From: Nocardioides terrae
GTDB lineage: Bacteria > Actinomycetota > Actinomycetes > Propionibacteriales > Nocardioidaceae
Assembly (NCBI RefSeq): GCF_900112345.1
Contig: NZ_FOLB01000012.1
Coordinates: 62,001 to 126,000 of the forward strand
DNA: 64,000 nt
Direction of reading: 5' to 3'
Shown: in pieces, positions 1 to 8,785 of the stretch
Position numbering within the stretch: the first letter of the stretch is position 1
How the letters are laid out: every line of letters starts with the position of its first letter
Made by a program: the position numbers and the translations under genes
The notes under the pieces: generated by a model
What the model saw: only the letters and a program-made list of their open reading frames with translations
The model's database searches: none
What the model was told of the DNA's origin: nothing

Positions 1-2
1 GC

Positions 3-497
3 ATGGCTGCCGACCCCCGCCGCCCCCAGCTCCCGTTCGAGACGGTCGACCCGGCCGCGGACCACGCCCGCGAGGCGATGGCGCGCTACTTCGCCGAGCT
101 CGACGAGCGCTTCCCGCAGGGCTTCGACCCCGGGCCGCACACCCACGAGGACGACGAGACCCTCCGCGCGCCGGTCGGCGCGTTCGTCGTCGCCGTCAGC
201 GACGGGCACCCGGTCGCCGGAGGCGGCGTACGCGCCTATGACGGTGCCGCCGAGATCAAGCGGATGTGGGTCGACGGCGACTGGCGCGGCGCCGGGCTCG
301 GGTCGCGCCTGCTCCGCCACCTCGAGGAAGTCGCCCGCGATCTCGGGCACGACACGGTCCGCCTGGACACCAACGAGACGCTCCGTGACGCCATCGCGAT
401 GTACGAGCGCGCCGGCTACACGCGCATCGACCGCTACAACGACAACCCCTACGCCACGCACTTCTTCCAGAAGCCGCTCGGAGGAACCAAGCACTAG
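3..497 (+). CDS. GNAT family N-acetyltransferase
   Basis: This 164-residue protein has the GNAT fold pattern: an acetyl-CoA pyrophosphate-binding loop of the R-x-x-G-x-G type (WRGAGLGSRLL, about residues 97-107) after a strand ending in MWV, and a C-terminal MYERAGYTRI segment typical of the last helix and strand. GNAT enzymes move an acetyl group from acetyl-CoA to an amine; the substrate cannot be told. The chosen ATG is two bases from the window edge, so an earlier start outside the window is possible. The stop codon lies 11 bases before the next gene, and the two could be co-transcribed. Confidence 0.85.
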   Translation: MAADPRRPQLPFETVDPAADHAREAMARYFAELDERFPQGFDPGPHTHEDDETLRAPVGAFVVAVSDGHPVAGGGVRAYDGAAEIKRMWVDGDWRGAGLGSRLLRHLEEVARDLGHDTVRLDTNETLRDAIAMYERAGYTRIDRYNDNPYATHFFQKPLGGTKH

Positions 498-508
498 GGT
501 CCTAGAGC

Positions 509-2077
509 ATGGGAGGAACGAGCCGGACCCGGTACGACGTCGTGGTGGTGGGGGGCGGGCACAACGGCCTGACCGCCGCCGCCTACCTGGCCCGGGCCGG
601 CCTGTCGGTCGCGGTGCTCGAGCGGCTGGACCACACCGGCGGCGCGGCCGTCTCGGCGCCGGCCTTCCCCGGCCGGCCGACCCGGCTCTCGCGCTACGCC
701 TACCTCGTCTCGCTGCTCCCCGACACGATCGTCAGCGACCTCGGCCTCGACATCCACCTGGTGTCACGGTCGACGTCGTCGTACACGCCGGTGCTGCGCG
801 ACGGGACGGCGGGCGGCCTGCTGGTCGAGCGGCCCGAGGGACCCGCCACCGCAGCGAGCTTCCGGGCGCTGACCGGCTCCGACCGCGAGTACGCCGCCTG
901 GCGGGCGTTCTACGCCGAGGTCGGCGCCTTCGCCGAGGCCGTCGCCCCGACGCTGACCGAGCCACTGCCGACCGACCGGTCGATCCGCGAGCTGGTCCCG
1001 TCCGACATGTGGCGCGCCCTCGTCGAGGAGCCGATCGGCCGGGTGATCGAGGAGCGCTTCGCCGACGACACCGTGCGCGGCGTGGTCGCCACCGACGCCC
1101 TGATCGGGACGTTCGCCTCCCTCAACGACGAGTCGCTCATCCAGAACCGCTGCTTCCTCTACCACCTCATCGGCAACGGGACCGGCGAGTGGCGGGTGCC
1201 CGTCGGTGGCATGGGCGCGGTCACCGACGCCCTCGCGGCCGCCGCCGTCGACGCCGGGGCGGAGCTCGTCACCGGCGCCGGGGTGAGCGCGATCCGCGCG
1301 AGCGCCGACGGTGCCGAGGTGGACTATCACGACGGCACGAGCACCCACACGATCGAGGCGCGGCACGTGCTCTCGAACGTCGCGCCCTGGGTGCTCCGCA
1401 TCCTGCTGGGCGACGGCGAGGACGCGGCGAGCAAGCCGGTCGGCGCGCAGCTGAAGGTCAACCTCCTGCTCGACCGCCTCCCCCGGTTGAAGTCCGGCGC
1501 CGACCCTGCAGTCGCCTTCGCGGGCACGCTGCACCTCGGCGAGGACTACAGCCGGCTCGAGGCGGCGTACGCCGAGGCGGCCGGTGGCGCGCTGCCGGAC
1601 CGCCTCCCCGGCGAGGTCTACTGCCACTCCCTCACCGACCGGTCGATCCTGGGCGACGTGCCCGAGGGCACGCACACCTTGACCTACTTCGGCCTGCACA
1701 CGCCCGCCACGCTCTTCTCCGATCCGTCGGTGAAGGAGGAGGCGCTACGCCGCGCCATCGCCTCGCTCGACGAGCACCTCCTCGACCCGATCTCGTCGGT
1801 CGTGGCCCGTGACGAGTCCGGCGAGCCGTGCATCGAGGTGAAGATCCCGCAGGACGTGGAGGCCGATCTGGCCATGCCGGGCGGCCACATCTTCCACGGC
1901 GACCTCGACTGGCCATGGGCGCCGTCGCGCTCCGACCTCTCCTCCCCCGCGGCCCGCTGGGGTGTCCAGACCGACCACTCCTCGGTCCTCCTCTGCGGCT
2001 CCGGCGCCCGCCGCGGAGGCGCCGTCTCCGGCCTCGGCGGGCACAACGTGGCGCAGGCGATCCTCGAGCTGAGCTGA
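509..2077 (+). CDS. phytoene desaturase-like FAD-dependent oxidoreductase
   Basis: The 522-residue protein opens with a dinucleotide-binding motif (VVVGGGHNGLTAAAYLARAG, about residues 11-30) followed by the acidic strand end VAVLERLDHTGGAA, as in the phytoene dehydrogenase-like family (COG1233). The C-terminus carries the second FAD-contacting region (LLCGSGARRGGAVSGLGGHN). Such enzymes oxidise or isomerise lipophilic substrates; no carotenoid genes lie nearby, so the substrate is unknown. No Shine-Dalgarno sequence precedes the ATG, but TAGGGT at 495-500 lies 8 bases upstream, overlapping the previous stop, so a leaderless transcript is plausible. The length fits the family and the frame is intact. 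Confidence 0.85.
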   Translation: MGGTSRTRYDVVVVGGGHNGLTAAAYLARAGLSVAVLERLDHTGGAAVSAPAFPGRPTRLSRYAYLVSLLPDTIVSDLGLDIHLVSRSTSSYTPVLRDGTAGGLLVERPEGPATAASFRALTGSDREYAAWRAFYAEVGAFAEAVAPTLTEPLPTDRSIRELVPSDMWRALVEEPIGRVIEERFADDTVRGVVATDALIGTFASLNDESLIQNRCFLYHLIGNGTGEWRVPVGGMGAVTDALAAAAVDAGAELVTGAGVSAIRASADGAEVDYHDGTSTHTIEARHVLSNVAPWVLRILLGDGEDAASKPVGAQLKVNLLLDRLPRLKSGADPAVAFAGTLHLGEDYSRLEAAYAEAAGGALPDRLPGEVYCHSLTDRSILGDVPEGTHTLTYFGLHTPATLFSDPSVKEEALRRAIASLDEHLLDPISSVVARDESGEPCIEVKIPQDVEADLAMPGGHIFHGDLDWPWAPSRSDLSSPAARWGVQTDHSSVLLCGSGARRGGAVSGLGGHNVAQAILELS

Positions 2078-2091
2078 GGCCGAACGCCGAT

Positions 2092-2120
2092 TTGGGGCGC
2101 ACGTCGCGCGCCTGTAGTGT
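2092..2120 (+). promoter_or_regulatory. sigma-70-type promoter for tRNA-Lys
   Basis: TTGGGG (2092-2097) and TAGTGT (2115-2120) are separated by 17 bases, a good match to the main actinobacterial promoter form TTGacn-N17-TAnnnT. It sits 25 bases before the tRNA and just after the stop codon of the oxidoreductase gene. Confidence 0.55.
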
Positions 2121-2145
2121 TCTCGTCGTCGGAGCGATCCGACGA

Positions 2146-2218
<73 letters not shown>

Positions 2219-2224
2219 CAGATC

Positions 2225-2258
2225 GAAGCCCCTGACCTGGGAACGGGTCGGGGGCTTC
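2225..2258 (+). terminator. hairpin terminator behind tRNA-Lys
   Basis: A 13-bp stem (2225-2237 with 2246-2258, one G-U pair) encloses an 8-base loop. It begins seven bases after the tRNA and is followed by a pyrimidine-rich run without a long T tract, as is common for actinobacterial terminators. Confidence 0.75.
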
Positions 2259-2379
2259 TCCCTCTCCCCTCCCCTCGCTTGGGGATGTGCGCCCGAGTTC
2301 AACGCGCACTCTTCCCGTGGAACGTGCTGCGCCGTAGCGTCCCCGGCACGGGGGGAGTCCTTTCTCAGGAGGTTTTCGG

Positions 2380-4068
2380 GTGAACTTGCGCTCCTTGCTA
2401 GCGGCCGCAGCAGTCTCGGCCACCACGCTGTCCCTCGCCGTGCCCATCAACACGGCCGACGCCACGCCCTCCGTCTCGGGCAAGCGCGTGCAGTACTCAG
2501 TGCTCGCCGACGCAGGCGCGTCCAACGCCCAGGTCCGGGCCGCGATCGAGGCGGCCGGCGGCACCGTCGTCGCCGCCAACGACGCGGTCGGCCTCTACCA
2601 GGTGAGCGCTCCGGAGCACGGGTTCGCCGAAGCGGTGTCGAGCCGAGCGGGGATCCAGGGTGCCGCCCACCAGCGGATCGTCGGCCGGGCGCCGCAGACT
2701 CCCCGAGCCGACGTCGAGCACGTCGCACGCGGAGCGGGCGCGCCGAGCGCACACAGCTCGCGGCGCCACCACGGCAGGCCGGGCAGGAGCCTCGACCCGC
2801 TCGACGGCGACAACTGGGGCCTGTCGATGGTGAAGGCCGACAAGGCCCGCCGCTTCCAGGACGGCGACCACCGCGTGACCGTCGGCATCATCGACACCGG
2901 CGTCGACGCGAGCCACCCCGACATCGCACCGAACTTCGACTGGCGCCTCTCGCGCAACTTCGTCACCGACATGCCCGACATCGACGGCGCCACCTGCGAA
3001 TTCAGCAGTTGCAAGGACCCGGTCGGCTGGGACGACGGCGCCCACGGCACCCACGTCGCCGGCATCATCGGGGCCGCCGCCAACGGGATCGGCACCTCGG
3101 GCGTCGCGCCCGGCGTGACCCTGGTCGAGGACCGCGCCGGCCAGGACTCCGGCTACTTCTTCCTGCAGCCCACCGTCGACGCCCTGACGTACGCCGGCGA
3201 CGCCGGTCTGGACGTGGTGAACATGTCGTTCTACGTCGACCCGTGGCTCTACAACTGCACCGCGAACCCGGCCGACACCCCGGAGCAGCAGGCGGAGCAG
3301 CGCACCATCATCGCGGCGGTGCAGCGGGCCCTGAACTACGCGCACCGCAAGGGCGTCACCATGGTCTCCGCCCTCGGCAACGAGCACAGCGACCTGGGCA
3401 ACCCGCCGACCGACACCACCAGCCCGGACTACGGCGAGGACCCGCACCCGCGGCCGATCGACAACGCGAGCTGCCTCAGCATGCCGACCGAGGGCTCCCA
3501 CGTCATCGGCGTCTCCGCGCTCGGCTCGTCGGGCCGCAAGGCCTACTACTCCAACTGGGGCACGGAGCAGATCTCGGTCGCCGCACCCGGCGGTGACTAC
3601 TACGACCCCGCCGCCACGGGCGCGATCCAGCAGCCGGGGAACCTCATCCTGTCGGCCTACCCGAAGAACGTCGGGATCGCCGAGGGCACCATCGACCCGA
3701 CCACGGGCGACATCATCGACGACAGCGGCTCCTACCTGAAGGACTGCGACTCCCGGGGTCGATGCGGCTACTACCAGTACCTCCAGGGCACCTCGATGGC
3801 GTCGCCGTTCGCGGCGGGTGTCGCCGCGCTCATCGTCAGCGAGTACGGACGACCGGGTCGGCACCACAGCTTCGGCCTCGACCCCGACATCACCGAGCGG
3901 GTGCTGACCCGGAGCGCCGACGAGACCGCCTGCCCGGCGCCCGTCTACGTCTACCCGGCCCCGATCCCGGCGTCCTACACCGCCAACTGTGACGGCACGA
4001 AGGAGTTCAACGGTTTCTACGGTCACGGCATCGTCGACGCACTCGCGGCGGTGACCCGCCGACACTGA
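2380..4068 (+). CDS. secreted subtilisin-like serine peptidase (S8)
   Basis: The 562-residue product has a Sec-type signal peptide (positive start, Leu/Ala core, likely cleavage near residues 27-29), a short pro-region resembling inhibitor I9, and an S8 catalytic domain. The triad is visible as Asp172 (IIDTG), His222 (HGTHVAG) and Ser472 (GTSMAS). The long stretch between His and Ser includes an insertion with DSGSYLKDCDSRGRCG, whose cysteines may form a disulfide. The GTG start is fixed by a perfect AGGAGG at 2367-2372, 7 bases away. There is no C-terminal membrane helix, so this is a free exoprotease rather than a mycosin. A second S8 gene follows after a terminator. Confidence 0.92.
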   Translation: MNLRSLLAAAAVSATTLSLAVPINTADATPSVSGKRVQYSVLADAGASNAQVRAAIEAAGGTVVAANDAVGLYQVSAPEHGFAEAVSSRAGIQGAAHQRIVGRAPQTPRADVEHVARGAGAPSAHSSRRHHGRPGRSLDPLDGDNWGLSMVKADKARRFQDGDHRVTVGIIDTGVDASHPDIAPNFDWRLSRNFVTDMPDIDGATCEFSSCKDPVGWDDGAHGTHVAGIIGAAANGIGTSGVAPGVTLVEDRAGQDSGYFFLQPTVDALTYAGDAGLDVVNMSFYVDPWLYNCTANPADTPEQQAEQRTIIAAVQRALNYAHRKGVTMVSALGNEHSDLGNPPTDTTSPDYGEDPHPRPIDNASCLSMPTEGSHVIGVSALGSSGRKAYYSNWGTEQISVAAPGGDYYDPAATGAIQQPGNLILSAYPKNVGIAEGTIDPTTGDIIDDSGSYLKDCDSRGRCGYYQYLQGTSMASPFAAGVAALIVSEYGRPGRHHSFGLDPDITERVLTRSADETACPAPVYVYPAPIPASYTANCDGTKEFNGFYGHGIVDALAAVTRRH

Positions 4069-4126
4069 CCGACGGGCTTCCGGATTCTCGGGACGGAGGC
4101 CGGCCCGGTAGGGCATGCTTGTCGAC

Positions 4127-4164
4127 GAAGCCCCGCAGGCGACCCGAGACGCCTGCGGGGCTTC
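4127..4164 (+). terminator. hairpin terminator after the first subtilase
   Basis: A perfect 15-bp stem (4127-4141 with 4150-4164) with an 8-base loop lies 58 bases after the stop codon, followed by ATCAATTT. It separates the two subtilase genes into independent units. Confidence 0.8.
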
Positions 4165-4207
4165 ATCAATTTCGGCCCTATCGCCGGAAAACCCTTTGTG
4201 CAACTAT

Positions 4208-4238
4208 CCAGAGGCGGCGCGGGCTGCGCCGCCTCTGG
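4208..4238 (+). promoter_or_regulatory. 13-bp hairpin in the leader of the second subtilase
   Basis: Bases 4208-4220 and 4226-4238 are perfect inverted complements of 13 bp around the loop GGGCT. The stem ends four bases before the ribosome-binding sequence AAGGTGGAG (4243-4251). It could be a 5'-end stabiliser, an attenuator or an operator. It lacks a T tract and lies only 19 bases from the start codon. Confidence 0.55.
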
Positions 4239-4257
4239 CACGAAGGTGGAGATTGTC

Positions 4258-7200
4258 TTGGGAATGAGAATTCGTGGATTGCTCGGAGGTGTGGCCACAG
4301 CCGCACTGATCGGCGGGGCACTCGCCGCGGCGCCGGGAACACCCAGCGCGTCGGCATCGCCGGCCACCCAGAAGCAGGCCTCGCTCGTGAAGGCGATGGG
4401 TCTGGGCAAGGACGTGAAGAAGAGCAAGTACGACAGCTACGTCGTGCTGCTCAAGTCCGACCCGCTGCTCGCGAAGTTCGGTCGTAGCCAGCTCGACACC
4501 TCGGCCGCCCGGACGGCACAGGAGGCCTTGGTCGACTCCCACGATGCGATCGTCAAGGCGGCCGACGTCTCGACGAGCGCCGTCACGCAGGACCTCACGG
4601 TCGCCGCGAACGCGTTCGCCGTGAACGTCGACCACGCGGCCGCCGTACGGCTCGCGGCGAACCCGAAGGTCGCCGCCGTCATCCCCGACGACCTGCGCCA
4701 GGCCCAGGGCCTCACCGCCGCGGCTCCGGCGAAGGCCGGCCACCGCACGCACGACCGTCATCACGCCCTCCTGCCCTCCCAGTCGAGCCACCGCGGCGGG
4801 CACCGTGGGCACCACCCGCCCTACACCCCCGGCCACCACTCGTCCTCCGTGCCGACCGAGGAGGACTTCCTCGACCTGACCGGCCGCGGTGAGGCCTACG
4901 ACAACGGCATCGACGGCGACGGCGTCCTGGTGGGCGTCATCGACACGGGCATCTGGCCCGAGCACCCGAGCTTCGCCGACGACGGCAGCCTCCCCGAGGC
5001 ACCCGTCCTCGCCGGCGACTCCTGCCAGTTCGGCAACACCACGGCCAACCCGAACGACAAGGACTTCACCTGCAACAACAAGCTCGTCGGTGCGCGTGAC
5101 ATGACGATCACCTACCGCGCCGTCGAGGGCGCCGAGCCCGACGAGTTCGTCTCCGCTCGTGACGACGAGGGCCACGGCACCCACACCGCCTCCACGGCGG
5201 CGGGCGACGCGAACGTGAAGGCCTTCATCAACGGCAAGTACGTCGACACGACGTCCGGCATCGCGCCGCGGGCGCAGATCATCGCCTACAAGGCGCTCGG
5301 CAACCAGGGCGGCTTCAGCTCCGACCTGTCTGCGGCGATCGACCAGGCCGTCGCCGACGGCGTCGACGTCATCAACTACTCGATCGGCGGCGGCGCCAAC
5401 CTGACCGGCGTCGACGCGATCTCGTTCCTGTTCGCCTCCGATGCGGGCGTCTTCTCGGCCGTCTCGGCCGGCAACGACGGCCCGGCGCCGGGCACCCTCG
5501 GCGGACCGTCCGACGTCCCGTGGGTGACCAGCGTCGCCGCGGGCACCGAGCCGCGCTTCTACCAGGGCACGGTCAAGCTCGGGAACGGCCGGCGCCTGAC
5601 CGGTGCCTCGATCTCCGGCACCGTGCGCCACGCCCGGATCGTCGACGCCGCACGGCTCGGCAACCCGCTCTGTGACCCGGAGAAGCAGTTCTCCTCCTCG
5701 GTCAGCGGTGCGATCGTCATCTGCACCCGTGGTCTCGAGGCCGGCCGCGTCGCGACCAGCCTGACCGTGAAGAACGCGGGCGGCGTCGGCGAGATCCTCG
5801 CCAACGTCGACGTGCCGAACCAGGACAACCTGTTCACCGACAACTTCTTCGTGCCGACCGTCCACATGGACCAGCGGGTCGCCGACCGGGCTCGTGCCTA
5901 CGTCGCTCGCGCCGGCCGCTACGCCCGGGCGTCGATCGTCGACACGGGCAAGATCGTGAAGCAGCCGTGGAAGGCGCCGTCGGTGACGGTCTTCTCCTCG
6001 CGCGGCCCGTCCCCGACGTCCGCGTCGATCATCAAGCCGGACATCACCGCCCCCGGCATCCAGGTGCTCGCCGGCGCCTCGCCGTTCACCGACGAGGGCT
6101 TCGTCCAGGGCACGCTCTTCCAGGCGATCGCCGGCACGTCGATGTCCTCGCCGCAGATCGCGGGCATCTACGCGCTGGTCAAGCAGGCGCACCCGGACTG
6201 GTCGCAGGCGGAGGCCAAGTCGGCGCTCCAGACGACCGCCTCGCAGGCGATCACGTCCAACGACCGCAGGACGCCCGCGAACCCGTTCGAGCGGGGCGCG
6301 GGCCAGGTTGACCCGGGCCGCGTGAGCGCACCGGGCATGTTCAACCCGGGTCTCGTCTTCGACGCGGGCTTCAACGACTACCTGGCCTTCCTGTGCAACG
6401 CCGCGCCGGGCTCGGTGAGCGACGACGACTGCAGCGCGCTCTCCGACCTGGGCTTCTCGACCGCCGCGGAGGGGCTCAACCTCCCGACGATCGGCATCCA
6501 GGCGCTGGTGGGCAGCGAGACGGTCAAGCGCACCGTGACCAACGTCAGCGGCAGGTCCCTCACGGTCACCGCCGACACCCGGGACGCGCCGAGGGGCTAC
6601 TCCGTCTCGGTCAGCCCCAGGACGCTGACCGTCCCGGCGAACGGCAAGGCCTCCTTCGAGGTCACGATCACCAACACCGGCGCCCCGGTCGGCGCCTGGC
6701 GGTTCGGCAACCTGACCTGGAGGGGCTCGGGCTACAGCGTCAACAGCACGCTCGCCGTCCGCGGTTCCAGCATCGGGGCCCCGGCCACGGTGACCGGAAG
6801 CGGCGCCTCGGGCACCGTCGACGTCCCGGTCAAGTTCGGGTACGACGGCGCCTACTCCGCCGTACCGTCCGGTCTCGTGGCGTCCCAGCCGCTGACCGGT
6901 ACCGTGCTCCAGGATCCCGACCAGACCTTCGGCACGCCTGACGACAGCCAGGGTGGAGTCACCAACGTCCCGGTCACGATCGGCGACACGTCGTACTGGC
7001 GCATCGAGTACGCCCGGCCGGACAGCAATGACGACATCGACCTGTACCTGCTCGACTCGAGCGGGAACGTCGTGGCGCAGAGCACGGCGGGCGGCACCGA
7101 CGAGCTCATCGAGCTCAGCCACCCGGCCGCGGGCAGCTACACGCTCGCGGTCCACGGCTGGCAGGTGGCCACCACCCACGAGTTCTCCATCGACAACTGG

Positions 7201-7392
7201 GTGGTGCCGACCGGCACCGGCAGCCTGACGGTCACCTCGGCTCCCACCCAGGCGACGGTCGGGGCGACGGAGACGGTCAGCCTGGCCTGGTCCGGCGCCA
7301 CGCCGGCGGGGACCTACTACGGGGCCGTCGACCACACGAGCGGCAGCGACGAGCTGGCTCAGACGGTCGTCGCGGTCACCGGCGCCGACTGA
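4258..7392 (+). CDS. large secreted S8 peptidase with PA insertion and C-terminal beta domains
   Basis: With the TTG start at 4258 (AAGGTGGAG 6 bases upstream) the protein has 1,044 residues; ATG 4264 is the alternative and a GTG at 4198 would place the leader hairpin in coding sequence. It has a signal peptide ending near SASA, an I9-like pro-domain, and an S8 domain with Asp229 (VIDTG), His306 (GHGTH) and Ser628 (GTSMSS). Between His and Ser lies a protease-associated domain (near ICTRGLEAGRVATSL). A subtilase Fn3-like domain follows, then a C-terminal pre-peptidase-type beta domain (IDLYLLDSSGNVVAQS). This is the plant-subtilase/C5a-peptidase layout; it is secreted and probably degrades extracellular protein. 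There is no sortase signal or membrane helix at the end. Confidence 0.93.
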   Translation: MGMRIRGLLGGVATAALIGGALAAAPGTPSASASPATQKQASLVKAMGLGKDVKKSKYDSYVVLLKSDPLLAKFGRSQLDTSAARTAQEALVDSHDAIVKAADVSTSAVTQDLTVAANAFAVNVDHAAAVRLAANPKVAAVIPDDLRQAQGLTAAAPAKAGHRTHDRHHALLPSQSSHRGGHRGHHPPYTPGHHSSSVPTEEDFLDLTGRGEAYDNGIDGDGVLVGVIDTGIWPEHPSFADDGSLPEAPVLAGDSCQFGNTTANPNDKDFTCNNKLVGARDMTITYRAVEGAEPDEFVSARDDEGHGTHTASTAAGDANVKAFINGKYVDTTSGIAPRAQIIAYKALGNQGGFSSDLSAAIDQAVADGVDVINYSIGGGANLTGVDAISFLFASDAGVFSAVSAGNDGPAPGTLGGPSDVPWVTSVAAGTEPRFYQGTVKLGNGRRLTGASISGTVRHARIVDAARLGNPLCDPEKQFSSSVSGAIVICTRGLEAGRVATSLTVKNAGGVGEILANVDVPNQDNLFTDNFFVPTVHMDQRVADRARAYVARAGRYARASIVDTGKIVKQPWKAPSVTVFSSRGPSPTSASIIKPDITAPGIQVLAGASPFTDEGFVQGTLFQAIAGTSMSSPQIAGIYALVKQAHPDWSQAEAKSALQTTASQAITSNDRRTPANPFERGAGQVDPGRVSAPGMFNPGLVFDAGFNDYLAFLCNAAPGSVSDDDCSALSDLGFSTAAEGLNLPTIGIQALVGSETVKRTVTNVSGRSLTVTADTRDAPRGYSVSVSPRTLTVPANGKASFEVTITNTGAPVGAWRFGNLTWRGSGYSVNSTLAVRGSSIGAPATVTGSGASGTVDVPVKFGYDGAYSAVPSGLVASQPLTGTVLQDPDQTFGTPDDSQGGVTNVPVTIGDTSYWRIEYARPDSNDDIDLYLLDSSGNVVAQSTAGGTDELIELSHPAAGSYTLAVHGWQVATTHEFSIDNWVVPTGTGSLTVTSAPTQATVGATETVSLAWSGATPAGTYYGAVDHTSGSDELAQTVVAVTGAD

Positions 7393-7409
7393 CCGGTCGA
7401 CACGGCACG

Positions 7410-7443
7410 GGGCCGCGTCGTGGGGAGACCCACGGCGCGGCCC
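7410..7443 (+). terminator. hairpin terminator after the large subtilase
   Basis: A 15-bp stem with one G-U pair (7410-7424 with 7429-7443) closes a GAGA tetraloop 17 bases after the stop codon and is followed by TTCCCGTTGT. It is a strong intrinsic-type terminator. Confidence 0.8.
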
Positions 7444-7510
7444 TTCCCGTTGTGCCGCAACGTTCGATACTGGCGCGTAACTTGGGGCTCGCCGCGGCGT
7501 TGTCCAGTGC

Positions 7511-8785
7511 GTGAGAAACCGTCTGATCGTCCGCTCCGGATCGGCGGCCGCCGCGGCCTCGCTCGCCCTCCTGGCCACGGGACCGGCGCTCGCCGCGGAC
7601 CCCGTCGCCCAGGCCTCCGCCACCGCCCTCCGGCTCGGCGTCGCCGGCCAGGGCGCCGACACCGGCACCTTCTCCGCCACCAACGACGGCACCACGCAGA
7701 CGACCTCGGGCACCCACGCTCCGGCCCTCCCCGCTCTGGCCGGTCAGCAGGCGACGAACCTCGGGACGCTCGCCCAGGACGCCACGACCGGTGCGCGGGA
7801 CGGGAGAGGCACCTCGGCCGCGTGTGCGGGCGTCGCCGGCGAGGGCGCCACCCTCGTGCAGGTCGGCGACGGGACGAGCTGCCTCAGCGGAGGACAGACG
7901 ATCTCGCTCGACGTCGCGAACGCCGACTTCAGCAGCCTGCAGGTGCTGCCGGCCGAGTACACCCAGGGGCTCGACACCGCCACCGCGCAGGCCGTGGCGC
8001 CCGTCGTGAGCCAGGCCCTGCAACCACTCCTCGCGGCCCTCGACGACCCTGCCATCGGACTCGACCTCGGCGCGGTGCAGGCGACCTGCACCGCCTCGGC
8101 GCCAGGCGCGCAGGGCTCGGCGAGCATCGCCAAGGCGCAGGCCTACGTCGAGGGCCCGCAGCCGATCGGCCGGATCGTGCTCGCCGACCTCCCGGTCGAC
8201 CCCGCACCGAACACCCACGTCGTCGCCGACCTGAGCACGGTCGCGGAGGCGATCCGGACGGGCGTGGACACCGACCTCGCCAACTCGCTCGGCGGGTCGA
8301 ACGGCCGGCTCGCCGCGGTGCTCGGCCCGCTCGGCGCCACCGTCGACACCGTCCTTGACCAGATCCGGACCAACGTCACCGACTCGCTCGGCCCGCAGCT
8401 GGCGCCGCTCCAGGACAACGTCCTCGACATCGTGCTCAACAAGCAGTCCAGGCCGTCGGCCGACGCGATCGAGGTGACCGCCCTCGACGCGAGCGTCCTC
8501 CCGGCCGCCCGGCAGTTCGTCGGCGCCGACCTGGCCCACCTCACCATCGGGCACGTCGCCTGCGGGCCGAACGGCACCGTGGCTCCTGACCGCGCGGTCG
8601 TGACACCTGCCGTCGACACGCCGTCCACCCCTGAGCCCGACACCGCGGTCCCGACGGCTGTGAAGTCGGGCGCCGGCTCCCTCGAGCACGGCCCGACACC
8701 GCTCGCCTTCGGGGCCCTCGGCGGCCTGGTCCTGGCCGGGACCGGCCTCGCCGTCTGGGGCTTCCGCCGCAGCCTCGGCGCGTGA
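7511..8785 (+). CDS. secreted protein with C-terminal membrane anchor, unknown function
   Basis: The 424-residue product has a signal peptide (start to about ALAAD) and ends in a hydrophobic helix followed by Arg-Arg (WGFRRSLGA), so it is probably tethered to the outer face of the membrane. The ectodomain is Ala/Thr/Asp-rich with paired cysteines (near residues 99 and 123). No LPxTG-type sorting motif is visible before the last helix; the region reads DTAVPTAVKSGAG. The gene overlaps the class F sortase gene by four bases (GTGA), so the two are translationally coupled, and this is the obvious candidate partner or substrate, although that is inference. I do not recognise the domain. Confidence 0.75.
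   Translation: MRNRLIVRSGSAAAAASLALLATGPALAADPVAQASATALRLGVAGQGADTGTFSATNDGTTQTTSGTHAPALPALAGQQATNLGTLAQDATTGARDGRGTSAACAGVAGEGATLVQVGDGTSCLSGGQTISLDVANADFSSLQVLPAEYTQGLDTATAQAVAPVVSQALQPLLAALDDPAIGLDLGAVQATCTASAPGAQGSASIAKAQAYVEGPQPIGRIVLADLPVDPAPNTHVVADLSTVAEAIRTGVDTDLANSLGGSNGRLAAVLGPLGATVDTVLDQIRTNVTDSLGPQLAPLQDNVLDIVLNKQSRPSADAIEVTALDASVLPAARQFVGADLAHLTIGHVACGPNGTVAPDRAVVTPAVDTPSTPEPDTAVPTAVKSGAGSLEHGPTPLAFGALGGLVLAGTGLAVWGFRRSLGA

Noticed and set aside
4198..4257. GTG 4198 as start of the second subtilase
   Set aside because: It would place the 13-bp hairpin and the ribosome-binding site inside coding sequence and put 20 residues before the signal peptide.
2380..7392. Subtilases as mycosins of the type VII-like system
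   Set aside because: Both lack the C-terminal membrane helix of mycosins, sit 30 kb away behind their own terminators, and have exoprotease layouts.
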